Below are positions 1 to 4,656 of a DNA stretch of 7,201 nucleotides, in pieces. Position numbers and translations under genes: made by a program. The notes beneath the pieces were generated by a model. It did not search any database and was not told where the DNA came from. It saw only the letters and a program-made list of their open reading frames with translations. The DNA is from Anaerolineales bacterium. GTDB taxonomy: Bacteria; Chloroflexota; Anaerolineae; Anaerolineales; Villigracilaceae. How positions within the stretch are numbered: position 1 is the stretch's first letter; every line of letters begins with the position of its first letter. The stretch covers positions 1 to 7,201 of the forward strand of contig JAQTWR010000138.1 in the NCBI GenBank assembly GCA_028689195.1, in the 5' to 3' direction.

Positions 1-1
1 G

Positions 2-178
2 ACCATCCCATTCATCGGCTCTGACCAATATCAGCAACAGGCAAAAACATGGGTTAATCAGGAAGTGCCATTGCTCAAAGGCGAAGGCGATGTGCATTCA
101 GTCACGATCAACGGAATACGAATGCAACTCTTTGGCATTCCTACTGCAAGGATACTTCAAATTGGCGAAATAAAATAA
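2..178 (+). CDS. C-terminal fragment of an unrecognised protein
   Basis: An open frame runs in from the left edge and ends at TAA 176-178, giving the last 58 residues of a protein whose start lies outside the window. The fragment reads as ordinary soluble protein, with a motif-like QYQQQAKTWVNQEVP and an end LFGIPTARILQIGEIK that alternates hydrophobic and polar residues like beta strands. I see no signal peptide, membrane segment or known catalytic motif, and I do not recognise the family. The two other forward frames are interrupted early. It converges on the repressor-like gene at 328-546. If the element is a phage this could be the end of another module, but nothing in the fragment shows that. 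Confidence 0.55.
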   Translation, partial: TIPFIGSDQYQQQAKTWVNQEVPLLKGEGDVHSVTINGIRMQLFGIPTARILQIGEIK

Positions 179-218
179 ACGATCACGGCTTACTTCCTCT
201 TGGGAGTGGCTGGTATCT

Positions 219-293
219 GGTCAAGTCATCGTGCATCCGGTTAATCTCCGAACTGGCGACTTGATCCGGCGGGCAACGCTGGCAGGCGTCCCG
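219..293. ncRNA. Possible structured RNA (two consecutive hairpins)
   Basis: The gap 179-327 has no gene but has more pairing than expected. The outer stem is GGTCAAGTC (219-227) with GACTTGATC (258-266), nine pairs including one G-T. Nested in it, CCGGTT (237-242) pairs with AACTGG (251-256), six pairs including one G-T. A second hairpin follows: CGGG (270-273) plus ACGC (276-279) with GCGT (286-289) plus CCCG (290-293), eight pairs with a 2-nt bulge. The terminator hairpin at 301-326 comes next. This could be a small RNA, a 3' UTR structure or chance. The strand is not determined and I match it to no known RNA family. Confidence 0.25.
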
Positions 294-295
294 TC

Positions 296-326
296 AAAAG
301 GCAACGGACGGTGCTACGTCCGTTGC
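296..326 (-). terminator. Intrinsic terminator of the repressor-like gene
   Basis: A perfect 10-bp stem, GCAACGGACG (301-310) with CGTCCGTTGC (317-326), closes a 6-nt loop. Read on the minus strand it begins one base after the repressor stop codon (TAG, 330-328) and is followed by CTTTTG, a short U-tract. On the plus strand it is followed only by TCTATTT, so it may also slow transcripts from the gene fragment at 2-178. It therefore separates two converging genes. Confidence 0.7.
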
Positions 327-327
327 T

Positions 328-546
328 CTATTTAACTTCACGAACTTCAAATAACTCAGATGGGGAAATCTCAAGTTCGGAACAAATCTTCTCGATCACT
401 ATAAAATAAATCCCGCGTGTATGATTGTTTACAATATGCGAAATTGTCGCAACATCCAGCCCCGTATTTCGCGCCAATTCACGCACACCCACATTCTTTT
501 CTGCTAAGATTTCTTTTAACCGCAACTTGACCTTAATCTTTTTCAT
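328..546 (-). CDS. Small Cro/CI-type (XRE-like) helix-turn-helix regulator
   Basis: This is a 72-residue DNA-binding protein consisting almost entirely of one Cro/CI-type HTH domain. VRELARNTGL (about residues 21-30) is helix 2 and turn, VATISHIVNN (32-41) is the recognition helix, and the tail IEKICSELEISPSELFEV is the usual end of the fold. There is no dimerisation or LexA-type protease domain, so it is a minimal regulator, similar in size to Cro or YozG-like proteins. The frame stays open to 606, but ATG 546 is chosen because the domain starts just after it and a TATAAT box lies 6 nt upstream. The gene is divergent from the sigma-factor gene, the usual place for a phage repressor. Autoregulation and control of the rightward promoter are inferred. 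It could equally be an activator or an antitoxin-like regulator. Confidence 0.85.
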   Translation of the reverse strand: MKKIKVKLRLKEILAEKNVGVRELARNTGLDVATISHIVNNHTRGIYFIVIEKICSELEISPSELFEVREVK

Positions 547-552
547 GCGGGC

Positions 553-579
553 ATTATAGCATAAGCACACACTACGCAA
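553..579 (-). promoter_or_regulatory. Leftward promoter predicting a leaderless mRNA
   Basis: On the minus strand a perfect TATAAT (558-553) lies six bases before the ATG at 546. The usual distance from -10 box to start site puts +1 on the A of that ATG, so the mRNA would be leaderless. Consistent with this, there is no Shine-Dalgarno sequence. The -35 region is poor; the best match is TTGCGT (579-574) with a short 15-bp spacer. A weak -35 suggests low or activator-dependent activity. Lambda cI from PRM is a known leaderless phage repressor mRNA. Confidence 0.55.
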
Positions 580-597
580 ACAAACGTCATAATAAAG

Positions 598-639
598 ATA
601 TTGCAAATATGTGGCGCGCTAAAATATTGACAAAAATAT
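598..639. promoter_or_regulatory. Two A+T-rich inverted repeats, possible operators
   Basis: Between the divergent promoters lies ATATT-GCA-AATAT (598-610), a 5-bp dyad with a 3-nt centre. A second pair with the same arms, ATATT (624-628) and AATAT (635-639) with a 6-nt centre, overlaps the -35 box of the rightward promoter. Both could be regulator sites. The arms are short and A+T-only, so chance is a real alternative, and the differing centre lengths argue against one shared operator. Confidence 0.25.
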
Positions 640-655
640 GGTGTTGGTCTACAAT
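627..655 (+). promoter_or_regulatory. Strong sigma-70-type rightward promoter
   Basis: A perfect -35 box TTGACA (627-632) is followed by a 17-bp spacer and a -10 box TACAAT (650-655, five of six consensus bases). The predicted start is near 662, giving a leader of about 55 nt before the sigma-factor gene. This is the clearest promoter in the window. It means that the in-frame extension upstream of ATG 717 back to 609 is not translated from this transcript. Confidence 0.85.
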
Positions 656-662
656 TCAACAC
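641..662. promoter_or_regulatory. Inverted repeat over the -10 box, candidate operator
   Basis: GTGTTG (641-646) and CAACAC (657-662) form a perfect 6-bp inverted repeat with a 10-bp centre. The site covers the -10 box and reaches the predicted start of the rightward promoter. A 22-bp dyad in that place would block polymerase when bound. The small HTH protein encoded divergently is the obvious candidate ligand, but this is inferred from position only. Confidence 0.45.
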
Positions 663-716
663 ATTGAACGGGATAGCACTCCCTTCAAACACATCAAAAA
701 CACAGGAGAAAACACA

Positions 717-1448
717 ATGAACGACCAGTCCTCCGCCGCTGCCACGGCAACCAAAGTATGCACGAAATGCGCCATAGAAAAGCCAGGCAGCGAGTTTCAC
801 CGCCGCGGCAGCCGCCGCCAAAACATCTGCAAAACATGCAGGCTGGAAAACGCAAAACAACCCCACGCCCCCCAAGTCAAAAAAGACAACAGCGCAAACT
901 ATCAAGCCATCGGCGCGCGCATCGAAGAACTTGAACCGCGCCTGCGCCGGATTGCTCAAAACTACTCTCGTTGCCCACACGAAGCCGGGGATATATACTC
1001 GTACATCTGCGAAAAACTTCTGCAACAGGCAGACCCCACAGACTCCGATTCCCGCATCCTTACCACAGCCCGCCGCCGCGCCAAAGACTACCTGACCATC
1101 GAAGATACATACAACATGTATATCGGCGATGAAGAAGAGATTGGCGGAACGCCCAAAAAAGACGACGAAGAAGTCGCCGACGCCTTTGAAACATTCAAAA
1201 GCGGCTCCTCCTCGCTCGAAGACACAATCATCGAAGACGAAGAACGCGAATCTATAACATGCGCCATCTCCAGACTCTCGGAAGACAACCGCAAAGTGAT
1301 CGCCATGCTTGCAGACGGAAAAAATCAGGCTGAGATCGCAAAGGAACTTAAAGTCTCTCGCGCCGCAGTCACAATCAGAATGAATCTTGTCCGCGAAAAA
1401 CTGAACGTCTTGATGGCAGAAACGTTCCAGCAACAAGTTTTTGCATAA
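717..1448 (+). CDS. Sigma-70-family (ECF-like) factor with N-terminal CxxC/CxxC motif
   Basis: A 243-residue protein likely to direct RNA polymerase to particular promoters. Residues 15-41 hold CTKC and CKTC (C15, C18, C38, C41), a probable zinc-binding knuckle with an FHRRGSRRQNICKTCR context. Residues about 64-125 (starting GARIEELEPRLRRIAQNY) resemble a divergent sigma region 2, followed by an acidic linker. Residues about 180-236 are a clear region 4: ISRLSEDNRKVIAMLADG, then an HTH around AEIAKELKVSRAAVTIRM. ATG 717 is chosen for its strong GGAG (705-708) with 8-nt spacing and because the promoter start lies at about 662. Gene order (divergent from a repressor, ahead of replication genes) suggests an early regulator. 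The zinc motif is unusual for small sigma factors. A region-4-only transcription regulator is the alternative. Confidence 0.8.
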   Translation: MNDQSSAAATATKVCTKCAIEKPGSEFHRRGSRRQNICKTCRLENAKQPHAPQVKKDNSANYQAIGARIEELEPRLRRIAQNYSRCPHEAGDIYSYICEKLLQQADPTDSDSRILTTARRRAKDYLTIEDTYNMYIGDEEEIGGTPKKDDEEVADAFETFKSGSSSLEDTIIEDEERESITCAISRLSEDNRKVIAMLADGKNQAEIAKELKVSRAAVTIRMNLVREKLNVLMAETFQQQVFA

Positions 1449-1464
1449 CAAATTTTATAAGCCG

Positions 1465-1500
1465 AAAGCCCCTGACTTACTCAGGGGCTTTTTTAGTTTT
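1465..1500 (+). terminator. Intrinsic terminator of the sigma-factor gene
   Basis: The stem runs from AAAGCCCCTGA (1465-1475) to TCAGGGGCTTT (1481-1491), eleven pairs with the loop CTTAC, followed by a T-rich tract to 1500. It lies 16 nt after the sigma-factor stop. The loop contains the stop codon (TTA at 1477-1479, TAA on the minus strand) of the converging small gene, so the two genes share this hairpin. On the minus strand the hairpin is followed by CTTTCGGC, a weak U-tract. Confidence 0.9.
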
Positions 1501-1686
1501 ATGGGCTTCGTTTTTTTTCATGCGGCGATTATAAGAAATATCAACATCCGTAATTTCAGACGCCCAAACTCTGACCACAACAAAACCGTACCCAGACCCA
1601 TTCCGCACATCACGGATAGCTCGTAAAACAGCCTGAACCTCAAGGTCTGATAATTCATCCTGACTATTTTCATTCTGGTCTGCCAT
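1477..1686 (-). CDS. Small YezD/DUF2292-like protein
   Basis: A 69-residue protein of unknown biochemical role. The core LRAIRDVRNGSGYGFVVVRVWASEITDVDIS (about residues 22-52, given here as LRAIRDVRNGSGYGFVVV then RVWASEITDVDIS) fits the YezD/DUF2292 pattern: a short helix, a glycine turn, then beta strands with a [YF]G-V-V core. The C-terminal tail RRMKKNEAHKTKKAPE is strongly basic. Start ATG 1686 is chosen because a TACAAT box lies seven bases upstream and the extension to 1779 is poor protein that crosses a terminator palindrome. The gene runs against its neighbours and is bracketed by two rightward terminators, the layout of a moron. Its last six codons form one arm of the sigma-gene terminator. 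The family match is by eye and moderately certain. Confidence 0.6.
   Translation of the reverse strand: MADQNENSQDELSDLEVQAVLRAIRDVRNGSGYGFVVVRVWASEITDVDISYNRRMKKNEAHKTKKAPE
1514..1533 (-). repeat. Second copy of the leaderless-promoter segment
   Basis: Read on the minus strand, 1533-1514 is TATAAT-CGCCGC-ATGAAAAA. The repressor start region 558-539 is TATAAT-GCCCGC-ATGAAAAA. Eighteen of 20 bases agree, the two differences being a GC/CG swap. Here the segment lies inside the YezD-like gene and precedes an in-frame internal ATG (1521) that would give a 14-residue basic peptide, MKKNEAHKTKKAPE. It may be an internal leaderless start, a duplicated regulatory site or coincidence. Confidence 0.35.
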
Positions 1687-1693
1687 TGGCGCA

Positions 1694-1699
1694 ATTGTA
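1694..1699 (-). promoter_or_regulatory. -10 box of the YezD-like gene, near-leaderless
   Basis: TACAAT on the minus strand (1699-1694) lies seven bases before ATG 1686, so the predicted transcript starts at about 1687, one base before the start codon. There is no Shine-Dalgarno sequence and no good -35 box in the A+T-rich DNA upstream. This matches the arrangement at the repressor gene. Confidence 0.4.
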
Positions 1700-1735
1700 A
1701 CAAAAAACCAAAACAAATTTACTAAGTTTTTTATT

Positions 1736-1751
1736 TGCGGACTTGTCCGCA
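1736..1751. promoter_or_regulatory. 16-bp palindrome upstream of the YezD-like gene
   Basis: TGCGGAC-TT-GTCCGCA is a perfect 7-bp dyad with a 2-nt centre. It lies about 50-65 bp upstream of the predicted start of the minus-strand gene, where an activator would sit, and about 60 bp upstream of the promoter-like motif at 1803. It could be a protein-binding site or a small hairpin. No other copy was seen in the window. Confidence 0.35.
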
Positions 1752-1760
1752 TAACTCCAC

Positions 1761-1796
1761 AAGCCCCGTGAAATTTCACGGGGCTTTTTCGTTTTT
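1761..1796 (+). terminator. Rightward intrinsic terminator without an obvious upstream gene
   Basis: A perfect 26-bp palindrome, AAGCCCCGTGAAA with TTTCACGGGGCTT (1761-1786), is followed by TTTCGTTTTT. It is a good rightward terminator, but no rightward gene ends before it, because 1477-1686 is read leftward. It shares the AAGCCCC / GGGGCTT base with the terminator at 1465-1500. Its likely role is to stop read-through or antisense transcription before the replication block. It might also end an unseen small RNA. Confidence 0.85.
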
Positions 1797-1802
1797 AGAG
1801 TC

Positions 1803-1832
1803 GCTTAACAAAATCAATCCTGAACAGTTAAT
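1803..1832 (+). promoter_or_regulatory. Two-box promoter-like motif, copy 1
   Basis: GCTTAAC (1803-1809), 11 variable bases, then TGAACAGTTAA (1821-1831). The same two boxes with the same spacing recur at 5622-5650 ahead of dnaB. Read as a promoter, TTAACA (1805-1810) is the -35 box and GTTAAT (1827-1832) the -10 box with a 16-bp spacer, giving a start near 1839 and a leader of about 30 nt. TTAAC and GTTAA are also inverted repeats, so an operator is possible. It lies just after a strong terminator, as expected for the start of a new operon. Confidence 0.5.
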
Positions 1833-1868
1833 GAGTCAAGTTCAAACACCAAATGGAGAGACTTGGCA

Positions 1869-2405
1869 ATGTTCACAATCAAATCTGACGTAACCCGCAT
1901 TGATATGGAACGCGCAGGCGCCGACGTAATGCTCAGGATGTGGCTTGGAAAATGGGAAGAAGGCGCATCCGCCGACATCCTTGAATACATTCCAGCGTCC
2001 AGTGTCCAACGCCTGCTCATGCAATGCGAAGACGCCGGCTTCTCCTGCGAGATATGCGACTCCGAACACGGACGCGCGTTACGCGGAGAAATCACCCGCA
2101 TCGACGTTATGCAAGTCCTTGGCAAATGGGTTGTGCGCAAATACCCAAGGGGATGGACGGCAAAGACGCGTCCGCTCACAGAGCGGCAACTCACCGACGA
2201 CGAAGCAAAAGCCGCGATCCTTTGGTGCAAAACAAACTGCTGGACAGTGCGCGAATTCCCCGGCGGCGCGCGCGCATGGAAAGGCGAAGTTAAGCCGGTC
2301 CGCGACGCATCCGCCATCCGCCGTGTGCGCAATCAGATCATTGCAAACTTCCAGCGCAACGAGATTGACCAACGCCGTCAATTCGATCTGGCGTTCGATT
2401 GTTGA
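1869..2405 (+). CDS. Unrecognised protein built of two internal repeats
   Basis: A 178-residue protein that I cannot assign to a family. It contains two related units. In the first (about residues 8-75) VTRID, LGKW, a helix SSVQRLLMQCEDAG, the strand FSCEICD and GRALRGEI follow one another. In the second (about 75-141) ITRID, LGKW, a helix DDEAKAAILWCKTN, the strand CWTVREFP and ARAWKGEV do so in the same order. Each looks like a small alpha/beta domain. C53, C60, C63 and H67 in the first unit are not all kept in the second, so shared zinc binding is unlikely. The C-terminus is charged and probably helical (RNQIIANFQRNEIDQRRQ). ATG 1869 is preferred over TTG 1863 because GGAG (1855-1858) is 10 nt from the ATG and only 4 nt from the TTG. 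It is the first gene of the replication block. Confidence 0.75.
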   Translation: MFTIKSDVTRIDMERAGADVMLRMWLGKWEEGASADILEYIPASSVQRLLMQCEDAGFSCEICDSEHGRALRGEITRIDVMQVLGKWVVRKYPRGWTAKTRPLTERQLTDDEAKAAILWCKTNCWTVREFPGGARAWKGEVKPVRDASAIRRVRNQIIANFQRNEIDQRRQFDLAFDC

Positions 2406-2407
2406 CC

Positions 2408-2415
2408 GGAGGTGA
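2408..2415 (+). promoter_or_regulatory. Shine-Dalgarno sequence without a start codon
   Basis: GGAGGTGA is a full anti-SD match, starting two bases after the stop at 2405. No ATG, GTG or TTG lies at a usable distance downstream, and the next gene starts at 2480 with its own site (AAAGGA, about 2468-2473). It may be a relic of a lost start, a ribosome-holding site after termination, or chance. Confidence 0.3.
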
Positions 2416-2479
2416 CGCGCAGAGAAACGCACCGAACGCCCACCCACATCAGAAACACTAAACTCACAAAGGAAAAATT

Positions 2480-3265
2480 ATGGACGCTAATTACTCGCTT
2501 ACAAAACTATATCACCCGAGCGGAGCGCAACTAACCATCCCGCTCGATCTAAACGTTGAGATCAGCGCAGATCAAGCCGCCTTGCTCATTCGCAGCGTAG
2601 ACGCGCTTTTGCTTGCTGGCTTTTCCGTAAACGCCCCCGGACTCGATGACGGCGAACTTCTCGAAGAAATCTCCGCGGTCGCAAAGCGCGAAGGCAGCGA
2701 CGAAACGGTAATTGTGGATTTCTATTCCAGCAATACAAAACTCGTCAAGAAGTTCATGCACGCATATATGAATACAGTCGAAGACGTCGACGCGTTTGAA
2801 TACGCAACAGGCGTCAAGATTGCATCCATCCCCACCTTCGAAGGAAATATCGCCATCGAACGAACAAACAAGAACGCAGCGAAGTATGTCAAAAATCTTC
2901 CGCGTCCAATTAAGTTGGTCTACAAGATTTCCCCCAAATGGGAACAGTGGAAACAAGCCGGCGGCGAAGGCAAAGAGCCTCACAAGAAATTGCTTGTCCG
3001 CTACGAGACCGATCGCAAACCGGCGCTCGCCGCGGATCCCGCAACCGGAGAGATTGTTACAGAACAATCTGCGGAAACTGCGCCTGGAGCAATCCCTCAG
3101 CAATACAAAAAGTCCGACGGCAATTTTGTTCAGATGCTCGTCAAACAAACAGGCTTGAAACCCACCGACATCATGCCCATCCTCGCAAAGATTTCTGGCG
3201 ACACAATCTCTTTTGAGAGCGCCGTCAAAATCATCGCCGCAAATCTTTCTACTACGGAGAACTAA
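2480..3265 (+). CDS. Unrecognised 261-residue protein upstream of ssb
   Basis: A soluble protein with no family I can name. The N-terminal part (about 1-130) is acidic and mixed alpha/beta (ISADQAALLIRSVDALLLAG; TVIVDFYSSNTKLVKKFM). The middle (about 140-180) is basic, including KNLPRPIKLVYKISPKWEQW, and could contact nucleic acid. A Pro/Ala/Glu-rich linker follows, then a compact helical end of about 45 residues (FVQMLVKQTGLKPTDIMPIL onward). AAAGGA stands 6 nt before ATG 2480. The stop is one base away from the ssb start, so translation is probably coupled. That context, and only that, suggests a role in DNA replication or recombination, perhaps with single-stranded DNA or SSB. There is no signal peptide or membrane segment. 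Confidence 0.85.
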   Translation: MDANYSLTKLYHPSGAQLTIPLDLNVEISADQAALLIRSVDALLLAGFSVNAPGLDDGELLEEISAVAKREGSDETVIVDFYSSNTKLVKKFMHAYMNTVEDVDAFEYATGVKIASIPTFEGNIAIERTNKNAAKYVKNLPRPIKLVYKISPKWEQWKQAGGEGKEPHKKLLVRYETDRKPALAADPATGEIVTEQSAETAPGAIPQQYKKSDGNFVQMLVKQTGLKPTDIMPILAKISGDTISFESAVKIIAANLSTTEN

Positions 3266-3266
3266 C

Positions 3267-3695
3267 ATGCCATTCCCACGTCAATCGCTTCAACTGGTCG
3301 GCAACCTCGGAAAGCCCGCCGAAATGCGCTACACCCCAAGCGGAGCGGCAGTCACCGCTTTCTCAATGGCGTGTACGCGCGAATATGAACAGAACGGTCA
3401 GACTGTAAAAGAGACCGTCTGGATAAACGTTACCTGCTGGAACAAACTCGCCGAGCAAACCGCGCAACTCGCCAAGGGTCAGCAAGTCCTCGTCATCGGA
3501 CGCCTGACTCCCGACAAAGCCACTGGCGGACCTCGCATCTGGACGCGACAAGACGGATCGTCAGGCGCATCCTACGAAGTTACCGCCCAGGAAGTCTGGC
3601 TATCCGTCTACTCAGGCAACGGCGGCAGCGCGAATGAACCGCAATACACCAACGAAGGCTCGCAACTTCCCTCTGAAGACGATATTCCTTTCTAA
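3267..3695 (+). CDS. ssb: Single-stranded DNA-binding protein
   Basis: SSB coats single-stranded DNA during replication and recombination and recruits partner proteins by its C-terminal tip. The 142-residue product has the whole bacterial pattern: a start LQLVGNLGKPAEMRYTPSG, the strand VTAFSMACTREY, the signature ETVWINVTCWNKLAEQ, then LAKGQQVLVIGRL, all one OB fold over about residues 1-110. A short Gly/Ser/Asn linker leads to the acidic tip SEDDIPF, the classic partner-binding end. ATG 3267 is chosen because GGAG (3256-3259) lies 7 nt upstream and the fold begins there; the frame stays open upstream to 3213 inside the preceding gene. It is slightly shorter than typical host SSBs because the linker is short. 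An element-borne SSB fits the dnaB and initiator genes downstream. Confidence 0.97.
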   Translation: MPFPRQSLQLVGNLGKPAEMRYTPSGAAVTAFSMACTREYEQNGQTVKETVWINVTCWNKLAEQTAQLAKGQQVLVIGRLTPDKATGGPRIWTRQDGSSGASYEVTAQEVWLSVYSGNGGSANEPQYTNEGSQLPSEDDIPF

Positions 3696-3710
3696 CCCAA
3701 TCCCATAATA

Positions 3711-3734
3711 AGCCTGGCGGGAAATCGTCAGGCT
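3711..3734 (+). terminator. Hairpin after ssb, attenuator or processing site
   Basis: AGCCTGGCG (3711-3719) pairs with CGTCAGGCT (3726-3734), nine pairs with one G-T, and closes the loop GGAAAT. Only AACCCTTT follows, so this is not a good intrinsic terminator. It may reduce downstream expression or mark an mRNA cleavage or stability point after ssb. Confidence 0.4.
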
Positions 3735-3750
3735 AACCCTTTGGAGAACC

Positions 3751-3990
3751 ATGAACATCAAAAAACTTATCAACCTTTACCCTCGCTTGATCCTGCGCCG
3801 CATTCGTCAAATCATCCGCTCGCGCGGCTTTCGTAAACCCGAAAGCCGTTACTTTGTTCTCGCGCTCTCAGGCAACGCGCTCATGATCTGGACTATTAGC
3901 GGATATATCGTCGTCTCATCCACAGCGGCGCGCAATCTCGCGCGCAACCTGGAAAACTTCGCCGACATTGCAGAGGCGTACAACCCATGA
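3751..3990 (+). CDS. Small basic single-pass membrane protein
   Basis: A 79-residue protein of unknown function. Residues 1-33 hold 11 Lys/Arg and no Asp or Glu before E31, a strongly cationic and probably helical stretch (LILRRIRQIIRSRGFRK). Residues about 34-57 (YFVLALSGNALMIWTISGYI and following) form one transmembrane segment. The positive-inside rule places the N-terminus in the cytoplasm. The C-terminus (ARNLARNLENFADIAEAYNP) is helical and outside. GGAG (3743-3746) is only 4 nt from the ATG, rather close. The stop overlaps the next start as ATGA (3987-3990), so the pair is translationally coupled. A replication-complex anchor or superinfection-type membrane protein is possible, but nothing in the sequence decides. 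Confidence 0.75.
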   Translation: MNIKKLINLYPRLILRRIRQIIRSRGFRKPESRYFVLALSGNALMIWTISGYIVVSSTAARNLARNLENFADIAEAYNP

Positions 3991-4409
3991 CCACCACGCC
4001 GCAATATGATCGCATCATCGAAACCATCCCCACAGGTCTCGAGAAAAGAGTCATGGACGTCCTGCAGTACGCCTTCGAAGCCTCCCCCGGTATCAACGTC
4101 ACACGGCAGGATATGATCCAAAACGTCTTCGGTGTATTCGTAGAGAAATCAAAACTCTCCAACAACAGAGAAGACCGCCAAATCCGCGAAGCCATAGAAA
4201 ACCTACAACGCGCAGGCTATCCAATCATCTCATCCAGCGGAAAGCCCGGCTACCGTCTCGCCATAAACAATGCGGATATGGAAGCCTACATCGCCGAACT
4301 TGAATCGCGCAGATCCCAACTCGAAGAGAAAATCCGCGCCCTCCGCACAACGCGCCCAAACTATTTTTATGTCCAGCCGGTAATAGCAACTCAGCCGGCA
4401 TTGATATGA
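3987..4409 (+). CDS. Winged-helix-like protein with C-terminal coiled coil
   Basis: A 140-residue probable DNA-binding protein. Residues about 15-95 fit a winged helix: a first helix LEKRVMDVLQYAFEA, then TRQDMIQNVFG, a recognition-like helix DRQIREAIENLQRAGYPI and a wing ISSSGKPGYRLA. The last pattern is common to HTH_11-type regulators. Residues about 98-122 (MEAYIAELESRRSQLEEKIR) are a short coiled coil likely to give dimers. The tail is aromatic and hydrophobic (NYFYVQPVIATQPALI). It starts on an ATGA overlap with the membrane-protein gene, with GAGG about 10 nt upstream. It may regulate the block or help load replication proteins. The fold call is by eye and the function is unknown. Confidence 0.75.
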   Translation: MTTTPQYDRIIETIPTGLEKRVMDVLQYAFEASPGINVTRQDMIQNVFGVFVEKSKLSNNREDRQIREAIENLQRAGYPIISSSGKPGYRLAINNADMEAYIAELESRRSQLEEKIRALRTTRPNYFYVQPVIATQPALI

Positions 4410-4449
4410 AATCCAATCCTATAGAGTTATCAAGATAAGGTCATAGTAC

Positions 4450-4656
4450 ATGAGACAAACAGAAACCGAACGCCTCGCAATTCTTGAAAGAGCATTGAAT
4501 AACAGGACGATGTTGCAAGACGCTATTCTTTCACTTGAACAGACGGACATAAGACCTGACATTCAAGAGGAATTGAAAAAAGAACTTCAAAAGGCTGAGG
4601 AAGATGTAAAAGCGGCGCTTTTGAATATGTCTCCCAAGCGGGAGGACGCAACATGA
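4450..4656 (+). CDS. Small helical protein of unknown function
   Basis: A 68-residue, highly charged protein predicted almost wholly helical: TERLAILERALNNRTMLQDA, then DIQEELKKELQKAEEDVKAA with heptad-like spacing, so a short coiled coil or helical hairpin. There are no cysteines and no membrane segment. AAGG (4437-4440) stands 9 nt before the ATG. The stop overlaps the start of the initiator gene as ATGA (4653-4656), and the GGAGG (4641-4645) of the next gene lies within its end, so the two are coupled. Its codons look more A/T-rich than those of the neighbours, which may mean later acquisition. A role as partner of the initiator is inferred from coupling only. Confidence 0.7.
   Translation: MRQTETERLAILERALNNRTMLQDAILSLEQTDIRPDIQEELKKELQKAEEDVKAALLNMSPKREDAT

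Noticed and set aside
181..300. tRNA gene in the left spacer
   Set aside because: No cloverleaf, no T-loop consensus and no acceptor stem could be built; the stems present do not fit tRNA geometry.
543..1451. Long minus-strand open frame (302 residues) opposite the sigma-factor gene
   Set aside because: Its product is rich in Phe, Cys and Val with no recognisable motif, it crosses the divergent promoter region, and the plus strand has a clear sigma factor with promoter, ribosome site and terminator.
1441..1626. Plus-strand open frame of 61 residues after the sigma-factor gene
   Set aside because: It runs through the terminator hairpin at 1465-1500 and is antisense to a better candidate with its own -10 box.
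1863..1868. TTG 1863 as start of the two-repeat protein
   Set aside because: Its distance from GGAG is only 4 nt; ATG 1869 has normal spacing.
2549..3268. Minus-strand open frame (239 residues) opposite the gene at 2480-3265
   Set aside because: Same Phe/Cys-rich shadow composition and no ribosome site. The plus-strand gene has good initiation signals and is coupled to ssb.
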